The notes beneath the pieces were generated by a model, which was given only the letters and a program-made list of their open reading frames with translations, did no database searches and was not told where the DNA came from. Of a stretch of DNA of 64,000 nucleotides, positions 7,413 to 17,482 are shown one piece after another. The translations under genes were made by a program, and so were the position numbers. This DNA comes from a virus, in the IMG/VR virus record IMGVR_UViG_3300008740_000003, positions 25,497 to 89,496 of that record. One strand, 5' to 3'. The stretch's first letter is position 1. The number at the start of each line of letters is the position of its first letter.

Positions 7413-9269
7413 ATGGCAGTAAATTATAAACAGTTTGAAGCAAACTATGGATTTAAGAGTCCAGGATTTACGGTTGACAATCTTGGTAATGTAATAGTAA
7501 GAACAATTACTAATACATATACTCCAACTGCGACTGACTCTATAGATTATACAGTTACAGAATCTACAAATAATTTTAGTATTACAGATAAAGAAAGCAA
7601 TAATTTAGGATCAAATCCTGTTCTTGATTTAAAAAGAGGTACAACTTACGTTTTTAGCCTTGATACTACATCTGTTACATTTAATATTTTTGCACCTGAT
7701 ACAAATAATAATTCAGTACCTGGTGAGCTTTATAATACTGGGTTATCACATACTACAAGTATTAATGGACAAAATCTTTCAACTGATACATGGACAGTTC
7801 AACAAACTTGGCAACAAGAAACAACAGCATATAGTAGACCTGTAACTGTTGTTGTACCTAATACTGTTGGAACATCCTTAGAAGGTAAACAAATTCCTGT
7901 AATTATATCTTTACACAATGCAAATCAATCATCCGGAAATGCTATTACACATTTAAATTATCTAACAGATAAAATTATAGTTGCTCCTCAAGGTTATAGT
8001 AAAGAATGGAATGTTGGATATTCATCTAGTAAAGCAGATGATATAGCATATCTTGATGCAATAATAGATAAGTTAGCAACTTTTGATAACGTAGATATAA
8101 GAGAAATTTCAATTCATGGACAAGGACTTGGTGGTCAAATGGCACACCAATATGCTTTACAAACAACAAAAACAAATATTAAAAATGTAATTATTGAATC
8201 AGCATTATTTAATGAAGATCAATATAGAGAAAATACAAACATTTTCTACAAAATGGCTTTATCTAATCTAGGAGATTCAACAGCAGTTTCTTGGACACCT
8301 GTAACACCTTTAACTAAATCAAAAGTTGTAATGTTTCATGGTGAAGAAGATTTAGCGTATCCATTTAATGGAGGAGTTGTAGCAGGCGAAACTATTTTAA
8401 CAGCGGCAACTACAATATATGGATGGGCAAAAGCCGTTGGTACTAGTCAAAGTAAATTAACATCTGGAACACTACAAAGTGATGGAGCAAGTTTATATTC
8501 TTATAATTCAGGTGCAGTAGCATTATATGGCTATCCTAATGTAGCACAATCTTGGGAAGGAGCTGTAAAAACAAGCATTCAAACAAAAGTAAATGAAACA
8601 GCAACACCTAGTTCATTTTTAGATATTCCTACAGCTTCAACTGTATCAGGAGCAAGTGCTCAAGCAAAAACTAAAGGACTTTTAAGTTTTATAGTACCAA
8701 TTGATGCCCCAGATAAAATATTTTATGGTGATGGAGACAAAATACCTAATGCGGCAATGAATATAACTAATCCTACGGTAACAGGAATTGGATCATTTAG
8801 TTCTATTCTTAATACAGGAAATTTAATAAGTTCAGGTGTAGATGCAACTATAACAATTAGTCCTACAGGTACTGGTACAGTAGATATTAATCCAGCTGGC
8901 GGTGGTACTATAAACAATGTAAATGTTAATGCATCAAATTTAACAACATCTGGTGAAGTATCAATAACACCTAATTCAGACGTAACTATAAGCCCGCAAA
9001 TAAGTGGAACACTAACAATTAATCCTACAGCAACAGGAGTTTTAAATAATGTAACTGTAGGGCAATCTGTTCCTAAAGCTGGGTCTTTTACTACTCTCGT
9101 TTCGACGTCAGGAACGTTAAATAGTACTACAATTGGTACAACAACACCTGCTAATGCTGGATTTTTACAGGCATCGGGCGAAAATGCGCCTTCAACAGGT
9201 AAACACTTGACCAATAAAACTTATGTGGACGCAACTAGTATGGTTTATTCTATTGCGTTAGGAGTATAA
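7413..9269 (+). CDS. Fibre-like virion protein with degenerate alpha/beta-hydrolase domain
   Basis: 618 residues. Residues 55-110 resemble a cupredoxin-like beta module common in marine phage fibres (LDLKRGTTYVFSLD). Residues 145-385 match polyhydroxybutyrate-depolymerase/feruloyl-esterase-type alpha/beta hydrolases: LHNANQSS at the oxyanion region, DDIAYLDAIIDKL, an HGQGLGGQMA elbow, and HGEEDLAYPFNGG. The elbow serine is replaced by Gly238 and the H-x-W-P-G histidine by Gln379, so the catalytic triad looks broken and binding is more likely than hydrolysis. Residues 440-600 are short TINPTATG-type fibre repeats, ending with a KHLTNKTYVD fibre signature. It lies directly upstream of the metallothionein-like gene and the giant virion gene. 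Confidence 0.8.
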   Translation: MAVNYKQFEANYGFKSPGFTVDNLGNVIVRTITNTYTPTATDSIDYTVTESTNNFSITDKESNNLGSNPVLDLKRGTTYVFSLDTTSVTFNIFAPDTNNNSVPGELYNTGLSHTTSINGQNLSTDTWTVQQTWQQETTAYSRPVTVVVPNTVGTSLEGKQIPVIISLHNANQSSGNAITHLNYLTDKIIVAPQGYSKEWNVGYSSSKADDIAYLDAIIDKLATFDNVDIREISIHGQGLGGQMAHQYALQTTKTNIKNVIIESALFNEDQYRENTNIFYKMALSNLGDSTAVSWTPVTPLTKSKVVMFHGEEDLAYPFNGGVVAGETILTAATTIYGWAKAVGTSQSKLTSGTLQSDGASLYSYNSGAVALYGYPNVAQSWEGAVKTSIQTKVNETATPSSFLDIPTASTVSGASAQAKTKGLLSFIVPIDAPDKIFYGDGDKIPNAAMNITNPTVTGIGSFSSILNTGNLISSGVDATITISPTGTGTVDINPAGGGTINNVNVNASNLTTSGEVSITPNSDVTISPQISGTLTINPTATGVLNNVTVGQSVPKAGSFTTLVSTSGTLNSTTIGTTTPANAGFLQASGENAPSTGKHLTNKTYVDATSMVYSIALGV

Positions 9270-9272
9270 AAA

Positions 9273-9368
9273 ATGGCTTGCGAAAACGAAAAATGTAAAT
9301 GCGAAAATTGTACTTGTGATCCTTGTTTATGTACGGAAGACAAACAGTGTGAGTGTGCAAAGGAATAA
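9273..9368 (+). CDS. Metallothionein-like small Cys-rich protein
   Basis: 31 residues (MACENEKCKCENCTC and so on) with nine cysteines at positions 3, 8, 10, 13, 15, 18, 20, 26 and 28, mostly in C-x-C and C-x-x-C pairs, and no aromatic residue. That composition is typical of metallothioneins, which bind Zn, Cd or Cu ions in thiolate clusters. The gene starts 4 nt after the fibre gene with GGAG about 8 nt ahead of its ATG, and ends 5 nt before the giant virion gene. This tight fit in the late operon argues that it is real. Metal chaperoning or redox buffering during virion assembly is inference. Confidence 0.75.
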   Translation: MACENEKCKCENCTCDPCLCTEDKQCECAKE

Positions 9369-9373
9369 TTTAA

Positions 9374-12300
9374 ATGGCTAAGAAAAAATTAAAAAATTAT
9401 ATATTTCAAACAGGAATTCCTAAAAGCGGGAATAATTATCCTATTGCTCACAATCTTATCTCTAAAAACGTAGACTGGATTAAAGATGAGATGATGGGGT
9501 ACATCTTAGAAAAAACAAATTTACATACAAAAGCAGATATATATCCTAATACATCTAACAGAATTACAAACAATAGAACTTTTATTAAAGATGAAGTATG
9601 GGCTTGGGTGGCGGCACAAGTTGCAGGTAACGTTGCACCATTTGCCGGTTTCACTAAAACTGAAGACACTATAGAAGCAGATGTAGAAAAAGTAGTAGAT
9701 GCTATTGCACGTGACGTTAGATATGGTGGTAATGAAAATTTAAGAACTCAAACAGGAACATATTTTATAGATGGTGTACTTCAATTAGCTAATAGTGGAG
9801 ATCCTGAAATCGCATATTGGACTTATATGCGAACACTTATAAAAGATTATATTTTACCTGGAAGTGCATTTAGTTCTTTACAAACTAGTACATCTTACAC
9901 TCCTACAGGAGCAACATATACGCCAGCAACTGGTGATATGATTTTAACTATTGGTGCTCACACTTTAACAGTTGGACAATCTGTTAGAATTAGTACACTT
10001 GGTTTAACTTTTACGTGTGCAAAGGACAACAATGCAACAAATCACAGTTATCCAAGAGCGTCTGGTTCAAACGCACCCGGTGGTGCTGATTATTTTTATA
10101 ATAAACCAGTTAAAATTACAGCTAAAGATTCAATGTCAATTACTATAAATGTAGGAGTATCTAGTAATACATCAGCACATACTTTTGTAAGTGCTTCTTC
10201 TGGATCTGTACAAAGTGGAACAATACAAGATTTAACAGGAACAAATGCTGAAAGTGCCGGTGTTACAGATTATGATACAAAATTAGGTCAATTAATTAAT
10301 ACAGTTGACAATGGATATCTTCAATTACCAGCTTTAATAAGTAGCTCTTATAAATTTGAAAATTTTACTTATAATACAGACAAGTGTAATAGAGATTATC
10401 AATTTATTCTTGATGCATATCTTAATGATTTACGTTACAATGGTAACAAACAAACAAGATTTATTGCTTCTAAATTCTGGGTTGGAACAACTCCTCAGAT
10501 AGATGGTGATAGACAACCAGAAATTGCCGCAACAAATTGGGTTAGAGATTTAATAACTAATTACGTTTTAGCAAATAGATCAGTAAACTTCACTCCAACA
10601 AATGCAGTATACACACCTACAACTGGAGTAATGACATTAACTATTGGAACACACCCAATAACAGTTGGTCAATATATTAGAATTAATACAAATAGTTTGA
10701 CGTTTACGTGTGCTATGGATAACCATGGATCAAATCATACATATCCAAGAGCAACAGGCTCGAATGCACCAGGTGGGGCTGACTATGCCTATAATGAACC
10801 AGTTTTAGTTACAGGAATAAGTGCAGATTCAATTACTGTAAACGTAGGAATATCAAGTAATACAACAGCACATACTTTTGTAAGTGCTACTACAGGTGCA
10901 GTTACAAGATCAAAACAAAGCCCAGTTGTTACTACACAATTTACAGATGGAACTCTTTCTGAATCAAATGCGGCAAGTAGAATAGTAACATTGTCAAATA
11001 TTATTGCTGATGTAAAAGAATTTGGTTTAGATAATTTACCAACATTAGAAAAAAATGAAGTATCTAGTTTAAAAGTTGTTAATCCAGGTGGACAAGTTAA
11101 TCATGAAGATATTTTATTAATTACAAACACTACAAGAAATACTGTATTATATAATTTTGCAGATGCAAGTCTTGGTTGTACAGTAGAATATGAAAAAGAA
11201 GAAGATGATGATTTTAAAGCATTCTTACAAGGTAGTGATACTGTAACTACAATATTTTTAAATGCTGATACTAGTACACACTCATTAACTGATGCAGTAT
11301 CTATTTTTATAGAAGGCGGAGAACTTAAAACAAGACCATTTGATTTTGGTACTGACGCAATTGAAAGATTTAGAATTGCAAAACCACAATCAATGATAGA
11401 TGCTGACTTTGAGTATGGACTACAGCCAACCAAGTGGCAAGCGATTGCAACACAAAGAGGTTATCCATCAATTTACGAAGTACCGGGAACAGATGTAGAT
11501 ATTGCATCAGTAACAACTGACGCATCAACTGGTACAGCAGGAATAGGTGCATCATTAATAACTGTAACAACAGTTGGTCCTCACTCCATGTTAGCAGGAG
11601 ATCCATTAACTATTATAGGTTTTGCAGGATCAGGAGTAGAAGGGGCAGGTAGAGCCCAAGGGTCATTTGTTGTAAATGCTATAACATCTAATAAAATTTT
11701 TAATTACTATGCAAAAGCAAAAGTAGGAACATCAAACGCACAGGTCATATCAACTAAATTTACTCAAATGCGTAAAGGTGCATTTTATACTGGAGCAGAT
11801 TTAGGAGAACCGACTTTCTCTGTTGTAACTCAAGGATCAAGTGGATCAGTTGCAACTTCATTAAAAGTATTATCAGGACAAACAATTGTTCCATTTACTG
11901 GAACAGCTCCTCCAACAGGAGCACCAGTGGCAGGAACAGGTATTGCAACTGGTACACAAATTACAGCAATTACAGGTTCAGGTGGAGCAATAGTTAGTCC
12001 AAAAATTAAAGGAGATTATGCTTCAGGTGTAACTCAAGTTGAAGTCGTAGATGCGGCTGGTATTTTACAAAATTCTGTAATGGATAGAGGTGATGGGTTT
12101 GGTACAAATATTATAAACGTTAATGGAATGGTTTTAACTTTATCAAGTCCCTTACAATCAAGTTTAATAGGTGATCAAACAGTTTATCAAAATGTTGCTG
12201 GATTAAACAGATCACCAAATGGTTCAGGTGCAACTTGGAATGTAAGTTGGACTGGTGGAACTTATACTGTTGCAATATCTGTAACTGGTCTAAATTATCA

Positions 12301-15300
12301 AGTAGGTGATGCAATAACAATTCTTGGAACGGCTTTAAGTGCATCAACACCAGCAAACGATTTAACAATTAATGTAGATAGTGTAGATACTGCAGGAGAA
12401 ATTCTTTCTTTCAGTTATTCAGGAACTGCATTTGACGGAACAGGATCAGTATCAAACGCAACTGGTAGTGTACCAGGTGGCGTAGGAACAGGCGGCACAT
12501 TTAATATTACTAAAACAGCTGGAACATATTCAGTAGCATTGGCAAGTAAAACATATACAGCTATAACTCCTGCATACGCAGGCGGTAATGGTGCTGGATC
12601 TATTTGGGACATAACAATATTGAATAATACTTTTAGTGCCGTTACAATGTCAAATGGTGGAACTGGTTTCATTGTTAATGATTCATTAAGATTTGCAGGA
12701 ACAGAATTTGGTGGAGTTGGAGATACTAATGAATTATTAATTAGAGTTACTGGTGAAAGTTCAGGAGTAATAACAGGTCATTCATCTGCAGGTACGGCTC
12801 CTGATGCAGTAGTAACATACTCAAACCCAGCATTTACTACAAGTGGTTCAGGAACATTAGCACAATTTAACGTAACAAGAACAGGTACAACTTATTCAGC
12901 AGTTATAACAGGATTAGGAACAAATTACGCACAAAATGATACTATAACAATTGATGGTGGTAATTTAGGTGGTGCATCAACAACAAATGATTGTACATTA
13001 ACAGTTGCAACTGTAGACGGTTCAGGTGGAATAACAAGTGTTACACCTACAGGTACAGCCGTAAACACACAATCCTGGACTGGATTAACATCAGCTAACA
13101 ACTATGTAGGTTCAGGAGCTCAATTTAGTGTTACTAACGCAGGCGGTGGTGGTAGCTATAGTAATGTTACAGTAACGTCAGTTGGAGAACATTATACATT
13201 AGGTCAAGAATTAAAAATATCAGGAACAACATTAGGAGGCTTATCTCCTACACACGATTTAACAATTACATTGGATACAGCATTAGGAGCCAATGACGCA
13301 ATTGTACAAGGTAATTGGACAGATAGTGGTAATGCTTTACCAGGACCTGAATCAATGGCTTATGTAGTAAATGATATATTAGAAGTTTCTGGTTCGGCTT
13401 TGGGCGGAGTTAATACGACCAATGATGCATACGTTAGAGTGTCTAGCGTAGACGCAGACGGGTCTATTACAGGATTAGCTGTTAGTGGAACAGGAACTGA
13501 TGGAGACGTAACATATACGGAAATACCAGAATGGGATGGTTCAACGATACCAGGATGGACTACAAACCAATCAGGTACAGGTGCAACATTTACAATTCAA
13601 AGAGTAGGAACAGCTTATACAGCCACAGTAGTAGCGATAGGATCAGGATTTGTAGGAACAGAACAAATAACAATTTTAGGAACACACTTAGGTGGTGCAA
13701 CACCTGGCAATGACGCTTCATTTACTATTTCAACAGTTGACGGATCAGGTGGTATTACAGCCATTAGTGCAGTAACAGGAACCGCGGCTAATACTCAAAC
13801 ATATACAAATGCACCTACATCAAAAAGAATAGGTCAAGGTGAAGCATTTGATATTAGTATTTCAGGTGGAAATTATACTGTAGATGCAATTGCACAGGCA
13901 GGTACAAATTTCTGGGTAGGACAAATAGTTAAAATTTCTGGATCAACATTATATGGTGCTTCACCAGGAAATGATTTATCATTAGAAATTACATCAATAG
14001 ATGCAGTATCAACAGGCGGAATAACAGGCGTAACTGCTACTGGAAGTGCTAACACAGGTACTGGTGCTGTAGGAACATTAATAGGTGGAAGTAATAGACC
14101 ACAGGCTGGTGTTGGAGCAGTATTCTACATAACTAGATCATATACAAATGATTCATCAACTACATATACAGAAGCAACAGTTTCATCTTTAGGAACAGGT
14201 TATAATGTAGGAGATCAAATTGTAGTTTCCGGTTCAAGTTTAGGTGGAGGAACACCTACGCATGATTGCAGTATTACTGTTCAAGCTGTAAATTCATTTG
14301 GTGGTATAACACAATGTACTCATTCAGGTAGTGCAGTAACAGGAACAGGTGTATCAGTTTATTCATCTATTACTTTATCAGATGCAACTACACAAGTTTT
14401 ACCTTCTTCATCTACAATAACTTATAGTGCGATAGCAACAATACAAGTACAATTTTTAACACCACACGGTTTAGTTCCAGGAGATGGTTTCTTAGTAACT
14501 ATTGGATCTGATAATGGAAGTAATAATCATTTATTAGCATCAGGACCATTCCTTGTTACAGAACTTCCAGCAACTAATCAATTAAGATTCCAAGCTAGAG
14601 CTCCAGGACAAATTACGGATCAGGATTGGTCTGGATTCGTATATGTTAGACCAGATTCATTCTTCGTACATAGACCATTTGATGGAGGTGTACAATTAGG
14701 AACAGGTGGACCACAACATGGTGCACAGGCGATAAGACAATCTAAAAAATATATTAGATATCAATCAGGTAAAGGTATAATGTATACAACGGGTGCCTTG
14801 TTTGCTCCTTCTTATGATATTTTAAATATTGTAGCAGAAGGTAAAACACTTGGTTCAGTTATATCAGTTACTACAGATGAAGTTGATCACGGTTTACAAG
14901 TTGGTGCAATTATAACATTAATTGGAATAGCACAACAAGAATTTAATGATGATTATACAGTAACTCAAATAGTAAATGAAAGAACATTTAAAGTTACTGC
15001 TCAAAGTACTTTAAGTATGTTAACTCCAGAATTTAAAGATCAACCACAAGTATCATTAAAAAATTGGAATGGTGCAACTGTAAGATCAGGTATATTTGAT
15101 GATCAAAATGGAATTTTCTGGGAATATGATGGTGTAAACTTAAATCTTGTACAAAGAACAGCTACAAGACAATTAGCAGGAACAATTTCAGTAAATCCTG
15201 ATTCTAATACAATTGCAGGAACAGGAACAAGATTTAGAGAACAATTAAAAGCAGGTGATAGAATAGTAATAAGAGGTATGACTCACGTTGTATCTAGTGT

Positions 15301-17092
15301 TACGGATAATGTAACAATGAATGTTACTCCAGACTATAGAGGAGTTAATGCTTCATCTGGTGTTAAAAGTTGTTTAGTATTTGATAAAAAAGTTAAACAA
15401 GCTAACTGGAATTTAGATAGAGTAGACGGAACAGGAGCTAGTGGATATGATTTAAATGTATCTAAGATGCAGATGATCGGTTTACAAATGTCCTGGTATG
15501 GAGCAGGATTTATTGACTATATGACTAGAGGTGGTGATGGTAACTTTATTTTCTGTCACAGAATGAGAAATTCTAACATCAATACAGAAGCATATATGAG
15601 AACAGGTAACCAACCTGTACGTTATGAAGTTACAAATGAAGGTCCTAATGGTAAACTTTCAGATAATTTAACTGCAGGAGATACAACAATAAGATTAATA
15701 GATGCTTCTTTCTTCCCACCAGGTGGCGGAACACTTTATATAGATAATGAAATTATAACATACACAACTGTTACTGGTAATAAATTAACAGGTGTTACTA
15801 GAGCAACTCAATTAACTAACTTTTCTGCAGGAGCTACTAGATCATATACAGCAGGTCCGGCGGCTGAACACTTTAGAAATACAGGAGTTGTATTAATTAG
15901 TAACTCAGCAAGTCCAATTATATCACACTGGGGATCATCTTACATAACAGATGGTGACTTTGATGAAGAACGTGGATATCTGTTTAGTTACTCAGCAACG
16001 AATTTAGAATTATCAACTACGAAAAAAACTGTGTTCCTAATAAGATTAGCACCATCAGTTGCTAACGCTTTAACAGGAGACCTTGGAGATAGAGACTTGC
16101 TTAACAGAGCCCAGTTGCTACTTGAAGGTATAGAAATTACAACTGAACCTGAAGCTACTAATCCAGGTTCACTAGTTGTACAAGGGGTTATTAATCCTCA
16201 AAACTATCCAATTGATCCAAGTGATATAGGTTGGACGGGACTGTCAGGAACTGCACAAGGTGGTCAACCATCATTTGCTCAAATAGCGGCAGGTGGTTCG
16301 GTTAACTGGAACGGTGGTGCAACTCAGGTTACAGCAACAGCAGACACATCGGCGGCAATTTCAACTCAAGTTACAAACAACTGGTGGAACATGGGTACTT
16401 GGTATAACAATTATTCATACTGGTTAAAAGAAGATGGTCCAGGAAACAACAATGGTTTTGATGACAGAAATATTAAAGTGGGAGATTCAGTAAGTGGTGG
16501 TAGTTTCCCTGCAAATACAATTATTACAGAGCTTTATGAATATTCTTATTACTACCTAGCATACTACAGTAATAATCACGGTGGTATTCCAATGGGAACA
16601 CCTATTACGTTTTCTATGGGAGGTACATTAACTAATACAAACTACTTGTACATGGATCCAACTTCATGGGAAGCTTCAAATGCCACACAAGGTACAGAAT
16701 TAGAAGACGCTAATTTTCCAGCTGGTACATCAGTTATTAGTGTGGATCCAATAGCAAGATATGGTCCAGTTAGTGGTGGTACAAATTATTACAAAGTAAC
16801 GTTTTCACAAACGTCTACCGGGGCTATTGCCGCAGGTGCAAGTGTTACGTTCTTATTTGGTAATCCACCATATGCACAACCAGGTGAAACGATCTTTTCA
16901 TTCGTTGCACAGCCAGGTGAAAGAGCAACATTATCTCTTCATCCGATCAAGGAATTGACTAATACTACATTAGGTGGAAGAGGAACATTTCCTAATGGTC
17001 CAGATGCGTTAGCAATTAACGTATACAGAACATCAGGTGCTGGAGCAGTTAACGGTACAGTTACACTGCGTTGGTCAGAAGCTCAAGCGTAA
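9374..17092 (+). CDS. Giant repeat-rich virion protein (2572 aa)
   Basis: The N-terminus (KKKLKNYIFQTGIP and the following INxxVDWIKDEMMGYI-type helix) resembles the start of large virion structural proteins of marine T4-like phages. Residues about 175-280 and 406-513 are two copies of one domain sharing YPRAxGSNAPGGADY. Residues about 950-1660 hold seven or eight tandem beta repeats of the form GxxYxVGDxIxIxGxxLGGxxPxxD. A later region has an IDNEIITYTTVTG-type fibre segment, and the C-terminus is Trp/Tyr-rich and unique. Probably a long tail-fibre or baseplate-attached adhesin. An AAAGGA ribosome-binding site precedes the ATG. No enzymatic domain is recognised. Confidence 0.8.
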   Translation: MAKKKLKNYIFQTGIPKSGNNYPIAHNLISKNVDWIKDEMMGYILEKTNLHTKADIYPNTSNRITNNRTFIKDEVWAWVAAQVAGNVAPFAGFTKTEDTIEADVEKVVDAIARDVRYGGNENLRTQTGTYFIDGVLQLANSGDPEIAYWTYMRTLIKDYILPGSAFSSLQTSTSYTPTGATYTPATGDMILTIGAHTLTVGQSVRISTLGLTFTCAKDNNATNHSYPRASGSNAPGGADYFYNKPVKITAKDSMSITINVGVSSNTSAHTFVSASSGSVQSGTIQDLTGTNAESAGVTDYDTKLGQLINTVDNGYLQLPALISSSYKFENFTYNTDKCNRDYQFILDAYLNDLRYNGNKQTRFIASKFWVGTTPQIDGDRQPEIAATNWVRDLITNYVLANRSVNFTPTNAVYTPTTGVMTLTIGTHPITVGQYIRINTNSLTFTCAMDNHGSNHTYPRATGSNAPGGADYAYNEPVLVTGISADSITVNVGISSNTTAHTFVSATTGAVTRSKQSPVVTTQFTDGTLSESNAASRIVTLSNIIADVKEFGLDNLPTLEKNEVSSLKVVNPGGQVNHEDILLITNTTRNTVLYNFADASLGCTVEYEKEEDDDFKAFLQGSDTVTTIFLNADTSTHSLTDAVSIFIEGGELKTRPFDFGTDAIERFRIAKPQSMIDADFEYGLQPTKWQAIATQRGYPSIYEVPGTDVDIASVTTDASTGTAGIGASLITVTTVGPHSMLAGDPLTIIGFAGSGVEGAGRAQGSFVVNAITSNKIFNYYAKAKVGTSNAQVISTKFTQMRKGAFYTGADLGEPTFSVVTQGSSGSVATSLKVLSGQTIVPFTGTAPPTGAPVAGTGIATGTQITAITGSGGAIVSPKIKGDYASGVTQVEVVDAAGILQNSVMDRGDGFGTNIINVNGMVLTLSSPLQSSLIGDQTVYQNVAGLNRSPNGSGATWNVSWTGGTYTVAISVTGLNYQVGDAITILGTALSASTPANDLTINVDSVDTAGEILSFSYSGTAFDGTGSVSNATGSVPGGVGTGGTFNITKTAGTYSVALASKTYTAITPAYAGGNGAGSIWDITILNNTFSAVTMSNGGTGFIVNDSLRFAGTEFGGVGDTNELLIRVTGESSGVITGHSSAGTAPDAVVTYSNPAFTTSGSGTLAQFNVTRTGTTYSAVITGLGTNYAQNDTITIDGGNLGGASTTNDCTLTVATVDGSGGITSVTPTGTAVNTQSWTGLTSANNYVGSGAQFSVTNAGGGGSYSNVTVTSVGEHYTLGQELKISGTTLGGLSPTHDLTITLDTALGANDAIVQGNWTDSGNALPGPESMAYVVNDILEVSGSALGGVNTTNDAYVRVSSVDADGSITGLAVSGTGTDGDVTYTEIPEWDGSTIPGWTTNQSGTGATFTIQRVGTAYTATVVAIGSGFVGTEQITILGTHLGGATPGNDASFTISTVDGSGGITAISAVTGTAANTQTYTNAPTSKRIGQGEAFDISISGGNYTVDAIAQAGTNFWVGQIVKISGSTLYGASPGNDLSLEITSIDAVSTGGITGVTATGSANTGTGAVGTLIGGSNRPQAGVGAVFYITRSYTNDSSTTYTEATVSSLGTGYNVGDQIVVSGSSLGGGTPTHDCSITVQAVNSFGGITQCTHSGSAVTGTGVSVYSSITLSDATTQVLPSSSTITYSAIATIQVQFLTPHGLVPGDGFLVTIGSDNGSNNHLLASGPFLVTELPATNQLRFQARAPGQITDQDWSGFVYVRPDSFFVHRPFDGGVQLGTGGPQHGAQAIRQSKKYIRYQSGKGIMYTTGALFAPSYDILNIVAEGKTLGSVISVTTDEVDHGLQVGAIITLIGIAQQEFNDDYTVTQIVNERTFKVTAQSTLSMLTPEFKDQPQVSLKNWNGATVRSGIFDDQNGIFWEYDGVNLNLVQRTATRQLAGTISVNPDSNTIAGTGTRFREQLKAGDRIVIRGMTHVVSSVTDNVTMNVTPDYRGVNASSGVKSCLVFDKKVKQANWNLDRVDGTGASGYDLNVSKMQMIGLQMSWYGAGFIDYMTRGGDGNFIFCHRMRNSNINTEAYMRTGNQPVRYEVTNEGPNGKLSDNLTAGDTTIRLIDASFFPPGGGTLYIDNEIITYTTVTGNKLTGVTRATQLTNFSAGATRSYTAGPAAEHFRNTGVVLISNSASPIISHWGSSYITDGDFDEERGYLFSYSATNLELSTTKKTVFLIRLAPSVANALTGDLGDRDLLNRAQLLLEGIEITTEPEATNPGSLVVQGVINPQNYPIDPSDIGWTGLSGTAQGGQPSFAQIAAGGSVNWNGGATQVTATADTSAAISTQVTNNWWNMGTWYNNYSYWLKEDGPGNNNGFDDRNIKVGDSVSGGSFPANTIITELYEYSYYYLAYYSNNHGGIPMGTPITFSMGGTLTNTNYLYMDPTSWEASNATQGTELEDANFPAGTSVISVDPIARYGPVSGGTNYYKVTFSQTSTGAIAAGASVTFLFGNPPYAQPGETIFSFVAQPGERATLSLHPIKELTNTTLGGRGTFPNGPDALAINVYRTSGAGAVNGTVTLRWSEAQA
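9899..10215 (+). repeat. Duplicated domain, copy 1 (pairs with 10592-10911)
   Basis: Encodes a domain of about 106 residues from TPTGATYTP to GSVQSG, containing TFTCAKDN, YPRASGSNAPGGADY and AHTFVSAS. The second copy, at about 10592-10911, has the same order with diverged residues (TFTCAMDN, YPRATGSNAPGGADY, AHTFVSAT). This is an intragenic domain duplication. Confidence 0.75.
10592..10911 (+). repeat. Duplicated domain, copy 2
   Basis: Second copy of the TFTCAxDN / YPRAxGSNAPGGADY domain within the giant virion protein. See the first copy at 9899-10215. Confidence 0.75.
12232..14360 (+). repeat. Tandem beta-repeat array in giant virion protein
   Basis: Seven to eight imperfect units of about 75-110 codons. 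Each has an opening strand (xFxIxRxGxxYxAxV), a GxxYxVGDxIxIxGxxLGG core, a P/T-x-x-D turn, and a closing GGITxVxxTGTA segment. Similarity is at protein level with scattered DNA identity, typical of a shaft that changes length by recombination. Confidence 0.7.
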
Positions 17093-17482
17093 TTATTTCT
17101 TTTCAGGATTGTCTTTTTTGGATTGGCTATCGCCTTTTATAACTCTATAATTATCTTCAGAATGATCAGGTGTACTAACTTCGGATACGCTACCATGATC
17201 AGATACTAATTCTAATTGATGAGGCATTAATGGTGGATTGTACCAAGTTTCACCTTCTTTAAATTCTTTAGTATATAAGGTTGCATCTTTAGTATCAATC
17301 CAATGTAATTTGAATACTCCACTATTACAAAACCAAGTTTCATCTTTGTCTTTATGAAAATGCATACTAAATTTTGCACCTTTTTTAGTAAAGACCATAA
17401 TTTTTCCACAGTATTTGTCGCTGGATGCCCATATTAATTCATAGCCCCAACCCATTTCTCTTTTACCTAGTTTATTGATCAT
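17093..17482 (-). CDS. Cupin-fold protein (sugar-isomerase-like)
   Basis: 129 residues. MGWGYELIWASSDKYCGK and KFSMHFHKDKDETWF are the WG..E and HxHxxxxE cupin motif 1, and PPLMPHQLEL is motif 2. This layout resembles mannose-6-phosphate-isomerase-type or sugar-epimerase cupins. The last gene of the minus-strand HldE/HldD operon, overlapping hldD by 11 nt, so a role in nucleotide-sugar processing is likely. Its stop codon abuts that of the convergent giant virion gene (17092/17093). A tail of Lys/Asp/Ser residues follows the cupin core. The substrate cannot be read from sequence. Confidence 0.75.
   Translation of the reverse strand: MINKLGKREMGWGYELIWASSDKYCGKIMVFTKKGAKFSMHFHKDKDETWFCNSGVFKLHWIDTKDATLYTKEFKEGETWYNPPLMPHQLELVSDHGSVSEVSTPDHSEDNYRVIKGDSQSKKDNPEKK

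Noticed and set aside
8723-9214. Long open frame on the minus strand (163 codons) opposite the fibre repeats
   Set aside because: It mirrors low-complexity Thr/Asn/Gly repeats of the fibre gene, gives a Val/Pro/Leu-rich product without any motif, and has no ribosome-binding site or promoter.
11101-12672. Several minus-strand open frames opposite the giant virion gene
   Set aside because: Absence of stop codons follows from the biased codon content of the repeat-rich plus-strand gene; products are low-complexity and overlap one another.
12232-14360. Repeat array considered as CRISPR
   Set aside because: Units are in frame, imperfect, of differing length and translate to a beta-repeat protein; there are no identical short repeats with unique spacers, and no cas genes.
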